Below are positions 18,377 to 27,396 of a stretch of 64,000 nt of DNA, one piece after another. The position numbers were made by a program, and so were the translations under genes. Under the pieces are notes generated by a model. The model had not been told where the DNA came from. It saw nothing but the letters and a program-made list of their open reading frames with translations, and did no database searches. The stretch comes from Bacilli bacterium (GTDB taxonomy: Bacteria; Bacillota; Bacilli; RF39; UBA660): the NCBI GenBank assembly GCA_017525855.1, contig JAFXSE010000003.1:1-64000 (forward strand). Reading direction: 5' to 3'. Each line of letters opens with the position of its first letter. Position 1 is the first letter of the stretch.

Positions 18377-19535
18377 TTGTATTTGCTTTCTTTCTAGCTA
18401 ATTTTAATTTTTTTCTTTCCAATTTTGCATGAAATTTTTCAAACTCTCTTTTTTGTAATTTTTTTGATATATAATCTCGTAAACCTTCCATATCATTATT
18501 TTTTAAAAATGAATCTAAACTTTTTGTATCAAAAATTATTTTTCCTTTAGTTATTTTTAATGTAAAAATATCATCTATACATTTTTTAGTTTTAGGTGAT
18601 TTTTTTACTTCTTTTACTTTTTTAACTTTTGTTTGACCATGTTTACATTTGATATTTAATGCAGCTGTACTAAATTGATCATATTTTACAGCCCCACATT
18701 CAGTACAAGTATATTTATATAACCTATTTCTAGAGTTATATGCATTTTTACCAGTATCTTCTAATAGCCAACCATTTATAATTTCACCATGATGCTTAGC
18801 CATAAGCTTACCATTTTCATGTTTTTGACAATCACATATTTTTAAGAAAGGTATAGAATTTTTATTTACCCATACTTCTTTACCACAATGCTTACATTTT
18901 AATAAATATTTGTATTCTTTACCTCTTTCATATGTATAAGTAATAATATCATAATTTTCTAATCCTTTCTTTTTTAATTCTTCAAAACTTTTATATACTT
19001 TTATCGCCATTCTACATTTTTTACATTTACAATCTTTTTTAATTTGATGAATAGGTTGAATTTTTTCATATCCACAATTAGGACAAATTGCTCTATATTT
19101 TGTAAATTTGTGAGAAGGCGTTTCTATTCTTTCTAAAATTTTAAAATCACCTATTTGTGTATTTACATATATATCTTTATTATGTCTGTTACAATGACTA
19201 CATTTACATTTATACCGTAAATTACAAATCTCTTTAGTTATTGTATGACCACATTTTGTACATACACATTTATACTTAAAACCTAAGCTTTTGTATTGAC
19301 CAATATATTCTGTTATTTTAAAATCACCAATAACTAAACCGATATTTTTAAATGGATCTTTACATGATCTAGTAATGGTTCCATTTATTTTATTAGTGAT
19401 ATATGTTTTTAATTTTTCTGGATTATCTTTTAGCTGTGATACCATACTAATAGATAAATTAAAGGTCTTAGCTAATTCATGCTGAGACTTATAAATTTTA
19501 CCATCAAATTCAATAGGTTTACTATCAAATAACAT
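18366..19535 (-). CDS. Protein with four homing-endonuclease zinc modules
   Basis: 389 residues. The N terminus (about 1-55) is a NUMOD-like HTH (Y-K-S-Q-H-E-L-A-K-T-F-N-L-S). Then come four tandem zinc-binding modules of the kind found at the N terminus of phage HNH endonucleases, each with I-G-D-F-K-I-L-like strands and two Cys pairs. The pairs are C-V-C-T-K-C-G/C-K-C-S-H-C, C-P-N-C-G/C-K-C-K-K-C, C-K-H-C-G/C-D-C and C-T-E-C-G/C-K-H. The tail is very basic. No HNH catalytic residues are present, so it looks like a DNA-binding protein derived from an endonuclease. It heads the operon from the promoter at 19568. Confidence 0.6.
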   Translation of the reverse strand: MLFDSKPIEFDGKIYKSQHELAKTFNLSISMVSQLKDNPEKLKTYITNKINGTITRSCKDPFKNIGLVIGDFKITEYIGQYKSLGFKYKCVCTKCGHTITKEICNLRYKCKCSHCNRHNKDIYVNTQIGDFKILERIETPSHKFTKYRAICPNCGYEKIQPIHQIKKDCKCKKCRMAIKVYKSFEELKKKGLENYDIITYTYERGKEYKYLLKCKHCGKEVWVNKNSIPFLKICDCQKHENGKLMAKHHGEIINGWLLEDTGKNAYNSRNRLYKYTCTECGAVKYDQFSTAALNIKCKHGQTKVKKVKEVKKSPKTKKCIDDIFTLKITKGKIIFDTKSLDSFLKNNDMEGLRDYISKKLQKREFEKFHAKLERKKLKLARKKANTNVK

Positions 19536-19567
19536 ATTATACCTTTCGTTTCATTTACTATATTTAA

Positions 19568-19600
19568 AATATAGCTTAAAAATTTAAAAAAGTAAAGCCG
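19568..19600 (-). promoter_or_regulatory. GGCTTTAC-type promoter
   Basis: Minus strand AACGGCTTTAC, 18 bases, TATATT; drives the 15-19.5 kb operon. Divergent from the late motif at 19626. Confidence 0.7.
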
Positions 19601-19625
19601 TTTGAATTAATATATTTTTATAATT

Positions 19626-19636
19626 GTTCTAATAAA
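19626..19636 (+). promoter_or_regulatory. Candidate late promoter GTTCTAATAAA
   Basis: Plus-strand GTTCTAATAAA 31 bases before the ATG at 19667. Confidence 0.6.
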
Positions 19637-19666
19637 TTGATCACGTGATTAATTTTAAAGGAAAGT

Positions 19667-19909
19667 ATGATGTCAAACTTTAAAGATATGGTTAATAGAT
19701 TGTTAGATGAAGATTTCTATCATCCAGAAGCAGATTCCACTTATATGAAAATTTATGAAGTAGATAAGCAATTGTTTGGATTGATGGAAAATGAGATCAA
19801 AGCAGAATATCCAGAAATGTATGCTGATCTTAGAGAAATCCATGGCAAACTTATGGAAGTATTAAAGAAAATAAGTGCAAATAAAAAATCTGAACAACCT
19901 CAAATGTAA
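19667..19909 (+). CDS. Putative capsid-targeted internal protein
   Basis: 80 residues. N terminus M-M-S-N-F-K-D-M-V-N-R-L-L-D-E fits the shared capsid-targeting pattern, with a candidate protease site after L-L-D-E (residue 15). The mature part is a short helical protein. AAAGGAAAG precedes an ATG-ATG start, so either Met may be used. It is transcribed alone from a late-type motif and ended by the hairpin at 19911. Confidence 0.58.
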   Translation: MMSNFKDMVNRLLDEDFYHPEADSTYMKIYEVDKQLFGLMENEIKAEYPEMYADLREIHGKLMEVLKKISANKKSEQPQM

Positions 19910-19910
19910 T

Positions 19911-19939
19911 ATAAAGTCCTCTTAAATGAGGACTTTATT
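19911..19939. terminator. Bidirectional terminator
   Basis: Stem AAAGTCCTC with GAGGACTTT and T/A-rich flanks, between the convergent genes at 19667 (+) and 19941 (-). Confidence 0.75.
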
Positions 19940-19940
19940 T

Positions 19941-20987
19941 TTATCTATAATATCTGCCTAATACATTTTTAGCACGCATTGTCATATTTAATTTATTAAT
20001 ATCAACTTCCATATTCATTGTAATATTTTTATATAAATCATTTTTCACAACTTTTATATAAAAATATAATTTCTCATAAGTATCATCACCATCAATTTTA
20101 TTTATATTAATTAATAACTTATTATCTCTTGTTCCTATTTGATAACTATCTATTATAAAATACTTTTCTAATGCGAATTTTTGTATATTTACAAAAATAC
20201 CTCTAATACTAGACCAATGATCATATTTTGTAGTATATCCTTCTTTACTTAATGCTTTTACTATTTTATCATTTGGAATATTATTTGAATTTTTATATCC
20301 CATAAGCATTTCTAAAATATCAATAATTAATTTAGTATCTTTATTATTCTTACTTAAATACTTTTCGTATTCTGGCTTAAAACTATTAAATTCTAAACCA
20401 AGTTCATGTAAATGTCTTTGTAATTTACCTAATTTAACGGTACTAATTCTATATAATCTTGATAATTGATATTTAGATAAAGCTATTAAATCACAATAAT
20501 TATATACATCACTATTCAAAAAAGCATATTCAAATACAGAATCTAAAGTATTAACTAATATAGGATGCTGTAATTTTTCTTCTAAAGATAATTTATTTAA
20601 TTCTTCTAATTTAGATTCAATTTCAGGTTTAGACAAAAATTTAGTTTCATACTCCTTCCATCCAACTTCATATTTAGGAATTGGTTTAGAATATTTTTCA
20701 TTCAATAAGAAGCGCGTATTTGAATACTGATCATCATATACTTTTGTAAATATGCCACGATTGCACATTTCATTCATAACATCTAAAAACATATCGTCTG
20801 TTAAAGGCTTATATTCTTTACAAAAATTTGTATATCTTCTTAATATTCCATTTTTATATGAAATAAATGTACCTATCCAGTCAGTATCTTTATAATCTTC
20901 TTTACATGTACAACAATTACTGAGTGCTGCATTACACCAGTTAACTAAAACTTCTTGAAATTGATCATATGTTTCTTTATCTAACAT
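19941..20987 (-). CDS. Hypothetical protein
   Basis: 348 residues. Near the N terminus is a Cys cluster (C-N-A-A-L-S-N-C-C-T-C-K) that might bind metal or an Fe-S cluster. The middle is helical (S-R-L-Y-R-I-S-T-V-K-L-G-K-L-Q-R-H-L-H-E-L-G-L) and could be HTH-like; the C terminus is beta-rich. No family recognised. It sits upstream of a terminator and downstream of two paralogous genes at 21042 and 21455. Confidence 0.55.
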   Translation of the reverse strand: MLDKETYDQFQEVLVNWCNAALSNCCTCKEDYKDTDWIGTFISYKNGILRRYTNFCKEYKPLTDDMFLDVMNEMCNRGIFTKVYDDQYSNTRFLLNEKYSKPIPKYEVGWKEYETKFLSKPEIESKLEELNKLSLEEKLQHPILVNTLDSVFEYAFLNSDVYNYCDLIALSKYQLSRLYRISTVKLGKLQRHLHELGLEFNSFKPEYEKYLSKNNKDTKLIIDILEMLMGYKNSNNIPNDKIVKALSKEGYTTKYDHWSSIRGIFVNIQKFALEKYFIIDSYQIGTRDNKLLININKIDGDDTYEKLYFYIKVVKNDLYKNITMNMEVDINKLNMTMRAKNVLGRYYR

Positions 20988-21041
20988 CTATATTATCTTT
21001 CTAACTCTATTTAAAATACTTTTATTAAAGACTATAGTATT

Positions 21042-21455
21042 TTAATCTATTCCTATTCTACATAAACCAGCTAAAATATCTAAATCTTTTCGTAATACCT
21101 TAAAAGTATATCTATGCCTTTGATTACCTTCTGAAAAATTATCTAAACATGTTAAATGAAATGCTTTACAAATATCTTTAATTATATGACCTTTATCTAA
21201 ATATATATCAAAATTAAAATATACATACTTAGAATACAGATCATTAGCTAAAAATTTATTTATAGCTTTAGTTGGATTATTAAAAGAACTATAATGACGT
21301 AATCTATTTTGACACCATCTTTCATTTAACTGTGCATTAAGAGAATCAATACTATATTTATTGCGTATATATTTAACTATACTATTATAGATAAAATTAT
21401 AAGTAGTTTCATACTTAATCAATTCATCATATACACTATCATCTAATTTATACAT
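21042..21455 (-). CDS. Hypothetical protein, L-x-x-L-x-R family
   Basis: 137 residues ending R-K-D-L-D-I-L-A-G-L-C-R-I-G-I-D. Tandem paralogue of the upstream gene: shared T-Y-N-F-I-Y-N-S-I/Y-N-K-I, F-N-x-x-x-Y-L-D/C-Q-D and terminal L-x-G-L-C-R. The ATG at 21455 overlaps the upstream stop (ATGA); a GTG 3 bases earlier is less likely. Confidence 0.62.
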   Translation of the reverse strand: MYKLDDSVYDELIKYETTYNFIYNSIVKYIRNKYSIDSLNAQLNERWCQNRLRHYSSFNNPTKAINKFLANDLYSKYVYFNFDIYLDKGHIIKDICKAFHLTCLDNFSEGNQRHRYTFKVLRKDLDILAGLCRIGID

Positions 21456-21838
21456 CACATCATCCTACATAAACCATATAATGTTTCAAAGTTTTCTCTA
21501 TCTATTTCAAATGTAAAATTACTACTTCTAAAATCTACATTAGGTCCGACTAATTTTAAATTAAAAGTATTCATTAAATCTTGACAAATATATTTACGGT
21601 GATTAGTAATATTTATAAAATTAAAAGATATAGTTTGAGCACATAAAAATCTATTATAAAGATCATTAAATTCTTCTTCTGTTTTTGTATATAATAATCT
21701 ATTTAATATAGCATCTCTATGAAGACCACTACAACTAATATTATAGTTATTATTAATCCATCTACTTATCTTATTATAAATGTATACATACATAGTATTA
21801 AATTTTGCTATAGTTTTATATTCAAACTCTGCTGACAT
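21455..21838 (-). CDS. Hypothetical protein, L-x-x-L-x-R family
   Basis: 127 residues ending E-N-F-E-T-L-Y-G-L-C-R-M-M. Tandem paralogue of the gene just downstream; about half of aligned positions in the C-terminal third look alike. Part of the operon headed by the sigma-like gene at 21849. Confidence 0.62.
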   Translation of the reverse strand: MSAEFEYKTIAKFNTMYVYIYNKISRWINNNYNISCSGLHRDAILNRLLYTKTEEEFNDLYNRFLCAQTISFNFINITNHRKYICQDLMNTFNLKLVGPNVDFRSSNFTFEIDRENFETLYGLCRMM

Positions 21839-21848
21839 TTTATTACCT

Positions 21849-22961
21849 TTAATTCTGATTTATAGTTACCAATTTACTAAATTCATCTATCTTATTTTTA
21901 AGCTTTCTAAATTCGATTCTTGGCATTATTATACAATCTTTTGTAATTTCAGTTCCAATCGAAGATTTACATAAATCTATAAAAATGTTTATTAATTGTC
22001 TAAATAAATGATTTATTTGCTTATCATATTCTTCTGCTCTTCTATGATAAAGAATTTTTACATATTCACCATGACGTTCTCTATTAAAACTAGGATCAGC
22101 AGTTTCTTTAGCTATTTCCATTGGAAAATACCAATAATCACCACCCACTTGACACCTATTTCTTGCAAATGTTGTTTCTGTTTGTAATATATTAAGTGGT
22201 AAACCAAACTTAAATTTTACGGAAACCTTATCATCAATTTTATAAAGCATACTATCTATATTTAAAATATTTGTAAAAATTGACCTAATATAATTAGGTA
22301 AAATTAATTCATCTTCACGTGTTAAACTTGCTAATCTTTGCTGATCATAAGCATTTCTACTCGTTATAATATCTCTATCTCCAGCATATTCTTTTAATAA
22401 TTTTGATCTTGAAGGATGTGTCATTTTTCTTATGGCTTTTTTTGCTATTTGATCAACTCTTGTCCTTGATATTCCTATTCTTTTACCGGCTTCTTCTAAA
22501 GTATAACCATCTAAATATCTAAGTCTTATTACTTCAGATTCTATAGGTAATAATGTACTAAGTATTTTTTCAATGTTATTTCTTAAATCAGTTTGTTCAA
22601 TTTCAGAATTTATATCATATGTTAATAACTGTAATTCAGGACTTTGCATAGAAATAGCTTCTATTTCTTGTTGACTTACTTCTCTAACATGTTTATTTGT
22701 TTCTATAGCTTTATAATTTTCAGGAAATAATTCATTTAACGAACATTTGAATATATCAAGTAATTTTTTAACACTATCTTTTAATTCACCATTGCGCTTA
22801 TTATATAATTCGCGTTTAAAATTAAGAAATTGTATAACAACCGGTATACTAATGCCAGTTACTTCACAAAATTTTTTTACAGATCCATATGTGTCATAGA
22901 TCTTTTTATAAAGCAAGTTATTCTTAACCTTAATTTCCATTCTATATTCTTTAGTATTCAT
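21849..22961 (-). CDS. XRE-HTH / sigma-70 region 4 fusion
   Basis: 370 residues. Residues about 15-75 look like a Cro/C1-type helix-turn-helix (Y-G-S-V-K-K-F-C-E-V-T-G-I-S-I-P-V-V). About 135-185 match sigma-70 region 4: L-L-P-I-E-S-E-V-I-R-L-R-Y-L-D-G-Y-T-L-E-E-A-G, then I-G-I-S-R-T-R-V-D-Q-I, the -35-recognition helix-turn-helix. The C-terminal half (about 200-370) is unrelated to known sigma regions. Region 2 (-10 binding) is not recognisable, so it may be an atypical sigma or activator for one of the phage promoter classes (inference). GGAG lies 6 bases before the ATG. Confidence 0.75.
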   Translation of the reverse strand: MNTKEYRMEIKVKNNLLYKKIYDTYGSVKKFCEVTGISIPVVIQFLNFKRELYNKRNGELKDSVKKLLDIFKCSLNELFPENYKAIETNKHVREVSQQEIEAISMQSPELQLLTYDINSEIEQTDLRNNIEKILSTLLPIESEVIRLRYLDGYTLEEAGKRIGISRTRVDQIAKKAIRKMTHPSRSKLLKEYAGDRDIITSRNAYDQQRLASLTREDELILPNYIRSIFTNILNIDSMLYKIDDKVSVKFKFGLPLNILQTETTFARNRCQVGGDYWYFPMEIAKETADPSFNRERHGEYVKILYHRRAEEYDKQINHLFRQLINIFIDLCKSSIGTEITKDCIIMPRIEFRKLKNKIDEFSKLVTINQN

Positions 22962-22988
22962 GATATACTCCTTTTAACTATATATAAA

Positions 22989-23021
22989 TAATAGTATATA
23001 AATACTTCGAATGTAAAACCG
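22989..23021 (-). promoter_or_regulatory. GGTTTTAC-type promoter
   Basis: Minus strand AACGGTTTTAC, 16 bases, TACTAT; drives the sigma-like gene and the two paralogues after it. Confidence 0.7.
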
Positions 23022-23036
23022 TTTATAAATAAAAAA

Positions 23037-23047
23037 GTTCTAATAAA
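23037..23047 (+). promoter_or_regulatory. Candidate late promoter GTTCTAATAAA
   Basis: Plus-strand GTTCTAATAAA 33 bases before the ATG at 23080, divergent from the GGTTTTAC promoter. Confidence 0.6.
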
Positions 23048-23079
23048 TAATTGTAAAATAGCTTTAAAGGAAATTGAAA

Positions 23080-23364
23080 ATGAGTAATGATTATAAAAAA
23101 GTATTTATGAGCAATATACATAAATTATTAACTGAAGGTGAAGATTATTCTTGGATGGAAGATGAAGATGAATTACCACCTACTGAATATACAGATGATC
23201 AAAAAGAAGCTATGCAAATCTTTGATAATTATTTAGATCAATTAAATAATGGTCTTATTGCGAGAAAAGATTTTGCATTAGTAGCTAGTAGATTACTTCA
23301 GCGTTTACCTAAATTTGATTATTTAAGAAGTAGTGATGCAAAATTACCTCATAAATTTAACTAG
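23080..23364 (+). CDS. Putative capsid-targeted internal protein
   Basis: 94 residues. N terminus M-S-N-D-Y-K-K-V-F-M-S-N-I-H-K-L-L-T-E, with a candidate prohead-protease site after L-L-T-E. The same L-L-T-E occurs at the likely cleavage site of the major capsid protein. ATG 23080 is chosen over the TTG at 23074 (AAAGGAA 7 bases upstream). The mature part is acidic. First of three consecutive genes with this kind of N terminus. Confidence 0.6.
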   Translation: MSNDYKKVFMSNIHKLLTEGEDYSWMEDEDELPPTEYTDDQKEAMQIFDNYLDQLNNGLIARKDFALVASRLLQRLPKFDYLRSSDAKLPHKFN

Positions 23365-23373
23365 GATACTACA

Positions 23374-23688
23374 ATGAATAAATACAAAGAAGCTTTTAAA
23401 GAATCTGCTCGTCAATTACTTGCTGAAGAAAATGTAGGTGATTATTTAAGAAGTTTAGGTTATGAAGACGGTGATGTAGATGATTATGAAAAAGAACATT
23501 TAGATCCAGAAAAGCGTAAAGAAATATTAAATCATATTAAAGATGAATGGAAAAAAATTGATGAAGCACTTTATTATTTTGATATGAATTGCTTACATCA
23601 CAATAGTATGTTTTTTGATATTGGAGATATATCTTTAGAAATATGGGATATGAAATCAAAAATTAAAGAACTTATAGATAAATTATAA
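23374..23688 (+). CDS. Putative capsid-targeted internal protein
   Basis: 104 residues. N terminus M-N-K-Y-K-E-A-F-K-E-S-A-R-Q-L-L-A-E (candidate cut after L-L-A-E). The mature protein is acidic and helical. Separated by 9 bases from the gene before it and 12 from the gene after, so all three are one late operon. Confidence 0.6.
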   Translation: MNKYKEAFKESARQLLAEENVGDYLRSLGYEDGDVDDYEKEHLDPEKRKEILNHIKDEWKKIDEALYYFDMNCLHHNSMFFDIGDISLEIWDMKSKIKELIDKL

Positions 23689-23700
23689 GAATAGTTAAAA

Positions 23701-24171
23701 ATGTCACAATTTAAAAGTTTGGTAGAAAATATATTACAAGAATATCAATCACAGGAATTTAACATTAATGATCCTGTTAAAGTTAATAATTCATATGGTA
23801 AAATTACAAATAAATTAGGTAATGATAAAGTAGGACGTATAATATATATTGTATCTAAACCTAAAATAGATATTGAAGAATATATAGATGCTAACTATGA
23901 AAAAACTAAATCACCTAAAGTAATATGGGATAATTATAAAGTACCCGATTCATATATTAAATTAGCTACACAAGAAGAATTAGACAACTATATATTACAA
24001 CTTAAAAAAGATTCTGGTATGTATATTAATCCTACTTTAGAAGAAGATACAGTTAAACAAGGTAATTCCTGGACAAATAAAGGAAAAGAAGGTACTCACG
24101 GTACCTTCAAAACTAAAAAACAAGCAGATGCTCAAAGAAAAGCTATGTTTGTCAATGGATATAAAGGCTAA
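23701..24171 (+). CDS. Putative capsid-targeted protein with C-terminal phage motif
   Basis: 156 residues. N terminus M-S-Q-F-K-S-L-V-E-N-I-L-Q-E, almost the same as the ART-like protein at 26533 (candidate cut after I-L-Q-E). The C terminus W-x-N-K-G-K-E-G-T-H-G-T-F and A-D-A-Q-R-K-A-M-F-x-N-G-Y-K is a short motif I recall from other phage-encoded proteins. The middle has a small beta-barrel-like region (V-K-V-N-N-S-Y-G-K-I). Probably an injected or head-internal protein (inference). Confidence 0.6.
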   Translation: MSQFKSLVENILQEYQSQEFNINDPVKVNNSYGKITNKLGNDKVGRIIYIVSKPKIDIEEYIDANYEKTKSPKVIWDNYKVPDSYIKLATQEELDNYILQLKKDSGMYINPTLEEDTVKQGNSWTNKGKEGTHGTFKTKKQADAQRKAMFVNGYKG

Positions 24172-24189
24172 ATATAACTATACTTTTAC

Positions 24190-24963
24190 TTAATACTCTA
24201 ATTCTTCTATAGTATTAAAAATTAAATCTAAAATTTCATCATAAAAATAATAAAATATTCTAGAATAGACAATACAAAAAGTATTAGATTTAAAAGCAGA
24301 AGTATTAGAGAATTCTTTATATAAATTATCATAATCTCTTGTTATTTTATATTTATCCATAATTGCTCTAAATGCCTTATCATGCTTATATTCATATAAT
24401 ATTTCTATTAGATATGCATATATTTCAAGCTCATTATTATAATAAGCATATTTTTCATCTCTATTGTTTTCATGTGCAAAACCAGTATAATTACTAACTA
24501 AGTATTGCCATTCTTCAAAATTGTATATTTCTTTTGCTTGATAATAATGCATAAATTCATGAATATACATAGATTCTGGAATAATAGTTGTATATTGATC
24601 TTCAAAAATCTGTAAAATATTTTTTTTACCAGAAGTTAATTCTTCTTTATTGTGTGGAATAACTGTTGGTATAATTAAATCAAAATTTACATAACCATTC
24701 TTATAGTATATATTATTATGAATTAAACCTCCAGTATTATCTTCGACTGTTAAAAATATATTTACATTTGGAGCTATACTGAATTTATATCCAGTATACC
24801 CATCTAAAGTTTTACTTAATTTTAATAAGTTATTTAATTCAGTTTGTGATTTGTTTTTATTTTTACTTATAAATTTTCTAGCTTTATACCACAAATCTCT
24901 ACTTTTTCTAAAGTAAGTTTCTAATTCTTTATTTGTAAGTGATTTAATTAAATTATCTAACAT
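24190..24963 (-). CDS. Putative zinc metallopeptidase (HEFMH)
   Basis: About 257 residues with I-H-E-F-M-H-Y-Y near position 140, a zinc-metallopeptidase HExxH motif, followed by E-N-N-R-D-E-K-Y-A-Y-Y-N-N-E-L-E where a third ligand could lie. ATG 24963 is preferred (AAAGGAA upstream) to the more distal in-frame start at 24993. It is served by a GGTTTTAC promoter, unlike the late-type promoter of the HEIVH protein at 25787. No signal peptide. Confidence 0.6.
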   Translation of the reverse strand: MLDNLIKSLTNKELETYFRKSRDLWYKARKFISKNKNKSQTELNNLLKLSKTLDGYTGYKFSIAPNVNIFLTVEDNTGGLIHNNIYYKNGYVNFDLIIPTVIPHNKEELTSGKKNILQIFEDQYTTIIPESMYIHEFMHYYQAKEIYNFEEWQYLVSNYTGFAHENNRDEKYAYYNNELEIYAYLIEILYEYKHDKAFRAIMDKYKITRDYDNLYKEFSNTSAFKSNTFCIVYSRIFYYFYDEILDLIFNTIEELEY

Positions 24964-24994
24964 AGCTTTATTCCTTTCATTTACTATATACATA

Positions 24995-25027
24995 TAATAG
25001 CATATAAAAAGGAATAAAGTAAAACCG
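24995..25027 (-). promoter_or_regulatory. GGTTTTAC-type promoter
   Basis: Minus strand AACGGTTTTAC with TATTAT 19 bases on (TGC-extended); drives the HEFMH gene. Abuts the true end of the broken HNH gene. Confidence 0.68.
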
Positions 25028-25029
25028 TT

Positions 25030-25708
25030 TTATTCATCTTTCCATTCTTGTATAGGATAATCTAATAAGTTATTATCTTTTATATATTTATTACGAGTTT
25101 CTACAGCTTCTTTTTTTTGTAAGAAAATGACCAAGCATTTTTTCTTTATAATTTACTATAATACTTGCTTCCCATCTTTTTATTCGTTTTCCTGTTTTTA
25201 TATAAGATATTCCAGTATAACCGCTTGTATTTCTTTTTAGTTTTCTTCTATTTCTAGATTGTTGTGTTGCTGTAGCCCATCTACAATTTTCAGGACAATA
25301 ATTACCATTTACATCAATTCTATCAATAGATAATGATTTTTCATATCCATTATTTATTGCCCAATTATAAAATGTATTAAAGCTATCTTTCCATTCTTTA
25401 CATATTATTATTCCCCTTGCTCCATAATTTTTATACTCTAAATCTTTTTTATAATAACATCTTTTACGCATATTTCTCCAAATAGAATGTAAACGTCTAT
25501 CTAAAATTGTTCGTTTTGGAGATGCACATATTCTACATCCACGACTTCTACCTATTATAAGTCTAAATAATGGTATATCTAATTCTTTACCACATTCACA
25601 TTTACAGTGTACCTTATTTTTGCTATTTTTAGTTAAGCTAGGGCCAATAACAGTCCATTTACCAAATTTTTTGCCAACATAATCTTCTACTTTATATTTA
25701 ATATTCAT
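25030..25708 (-). pseudogene. HNH homing endonuclease with AP2-like tail, frameshifted
   Basis: N-terminal zinc module (V-G-K-K-F-G-K-W-T-V, C-K-C-E-C-G-K, R-G-C-R-I-C), then the HNH core (S-I-D-R-I-D-V-N-G-N-Y-C-P-E-N-C-R-W-A). An AP2-like tail follows (G-Y-T-G-I-S-Y). A run of eight A (25111-25118, read as T8 on plus) shifts the frame, and the protein then ends at 25091. Removing one A restores K-K-E-A-V-E-T-R-N-K-Y-I, then L-L-D-Y-P-I-Q-E-W, a normal family ending, with a stop at 25030. A mutation, sequencing error or slippage could each explain it. Free-standing mobile gene. Confidence 0.75.
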
Positions 25709-25786
25709 ATATACTTATATTCCTATTAACAATTCTAACTTTTTTACAATAGAATACATTTATATACTTAATTCTACAAATAAAAA

Positions 25787-26434
25787 TTAAAAATTTTTAT
25801 GGTTATACTCATTTATAAAATATTCTCTAAACCATTTATAATTTTCTTCAGTTAAAGATTCAATAAAATCAACAAATGCTTCGAGATTAACATTATTTCT
25901 TAATTCTCTTTTTATATATTTTAGTACAGATTCTCGACTTCCTAATAGTTTAATAAAATAAGGTAAGGCTTTTTTATCTAATGTTTGTTCAATTACAGTA
26001 TATAATTCCGCGCTATAAGCTAATTTTTCATGTACATTATTAAAATAAGATTTAGTATCTTTAAAAGTACCACCATATTCTGAAGTATTTTTATCTAATA
26101 AATGTACTATTTCATGCAATACTGCTGCAGATAATGGTCCATTCATATAATTAGCTAATAAATCAATAACATCCATATTCATAAAAGTTTCTGATTCTAA
26201 TACACTTGGTTGTAATGGTATACATAAAGACATTAATCTATTAATAGCAAAAGGACGCCATGTATCTGGATTATTACCACCTTTAGCAAATACAAATTTA
26301 ATACCATCGGATTCAAATCCAATTCCTACATTATTATTACCTAACGGATATGTTTTTAAATCATTTGCATCCATTGAATATAATTTTTTATATGCTTTAC
26401 TATATATATCTATTGCATCTGTTCTAATTGTCAT
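25787..26434 (-). CDS. Putative zinc metallopeptidase (HEIVH)
   Basis: 215 residues with A-A-V-L-H-E-I-V-H-L-L-D near residue 108, an HExxH zinc site, followed by an E-Y-G-G segment. Substrate unknown. A late-type motif (26467-26477) and a GGTTTTAC promoter (26461-26493) overlap upstream, so it may be expressed in both phases. A virion- or lysis-associated peptidase is possible but not shown. Confidence 0.58.
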   Translation of the reverse strand: MTIRTDAIDIYSKAYKKLYSMDANDLKTYPLGNNNVGIGFESDGIKFVFAKGGNNPDTWRPFAINRLMSLCIPLQPSVLESETFMNMDVIDLLANYMNGPLSAAVLHEIVHLLDKNTSEYGGTFKDTKSYFNNVHEKLAYSAELYTVIEQTLDKKALPYFIKLLGSRESVLKYIKRELRNNVNLEAFVDFIESLTEENYKWFREYFINEYNHKNF

Positions 26435-26460
26435 ATTATATGTTCCTTATTTTCTTAATA

Positions 26461-26493
26461 ATATTATATTTTAGAACTATATAAGTAAAACCA
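26461..26493 (-). promoter_or_regulatory. Overlapping GGTTTTAC and GTTCTAAAATA promoters
   Basis: Minus strand AATGGTTTTAC at 26485-26495; the late-type GTTCTAAAATA (26467-26477) lies about where its -10 would be. Both precede the HEIVH gene. Confidence 0.6.
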
Positions 26494-26499
26494 TTTAAA

Positions 26500-26508
26500 G
26501 TTCTAATA
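26500..26508 (+). promoter_or_regulatory. Candidate late promoter GTTCTAATA
   Basis: Plus-strand GTTCTAATA 25 bases before the ATG at 26533. Confidence 0.6.
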
Positions 26509-26532
26509 TACATACTTTAATAGGATAATATA

Positions 26533-27396
26533 ATGTCGGAATTTCGTAAATTAGTAGAAAGTATATTACAAGAAGCTAAACAAGTAGGAACATTATATCA
26601 CTCTACTACAATAGCAGCTTTAGAAGATATATTAAAATCAGATAAATTAATATCAAATGTTTACTCAGGTACAGGTACATCTTGTGGTATTTCTACTACA
26701 CGTGACAAAACATTTTTTTATCATGGTCCTATATCAATTATATTAGATGGTAACAAATTATCTGAAAATTATAAAGTTGTACCTTTTTCAGCTTTAGATA
26801 CATTAGATGGATATGAGCACAGAGCTGAACATGAAACAGCGATTATACCAAACAATTTACCTAAAGATTACGATATATGGGATATGGAATTTATTATACC
26901 GAATATACATAAATATATTATAGGTATTTTAGTTAAACCTAATTTATTTGCTAGTAAAGGTCAAACAAAAGATTTATATAATATATTAAAAAATTATAAT
27001 TATCCTATTTATAATATATATGGACAACAATTAGATATAAACAAATTTAATGACTATCACAAAGAAATGTTAAAATTATCTAATAAAGCATATAACAAAG
27101 ATGAAGAATTAAACAACAGATATAATAAAGTAAGAGATACAGTTAAGGATAAAGAATCTGATCATTATTCTATAAAAGATAAACTTATACAAAAATTACA
27201 ACAAAAAAAGTTAGATAAAGAATTAGATAAGTTACTATTACAAAAATACGGTAAAACATCTGATGAAATATGGAAACAAAATCATCAATACGATTATGAT
27301 GATCCAAGATATATAGATTTTATAAAAGAGCGCGATCAATTAGAAAAACAATTATATAATACTGATGATAACTATTTATGGCATAAGTTTAAATAA
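26533..27396 (+). CDS. Capsid-targeted ADP-ribosyltransferase-like protein
   Basis: 287 residues. N terminus M-S-E-F-R-K-L-V-E-S-I-L-Q-E matches the shared capsid-targeting pattern (cut predicted after residue 14). Directly after it come T-L-Y-H-S-T-T-I-A-A-L-E-D-I-L, then G-I-S-T-T-R-D-K and H-E-T-A-I. This H...S-T-T...E order is seen in H-type ADP-ribosyltransferase folds. The C-terminal third is a charged helix. By analogy with T4 Alt, it may be packaged and injected to modify host proteins at once; both the enzyme class and packaging are inferences. AGGA precedes the ATG. Confidence 0.5.
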   Translation: MSEFRKLVESILQEAKQVGTLYHSTTIAALEDILKSDKLISNVYSGTGTSCGISTTRDKTFFYHGPISIILDGNKLSENYKVVPFSALDTLDGYEHRAEHETAIIPNNLPKDYDIWDMEFIIPNIHKYIIGILVKPNLFASKGQTKDLYNILKNYNYPIYNIYGQQLDINKFNDYHKEMLKLSNKAYNKDEELNNRYNKVRDTVKDKESDHYSIKDKLIQKLQQKKLDKELDKLLLQKYGKTSDEIWKQNHQYDYDDPRYIDFIKERDQLEKQLYNTDDNYLWHKFK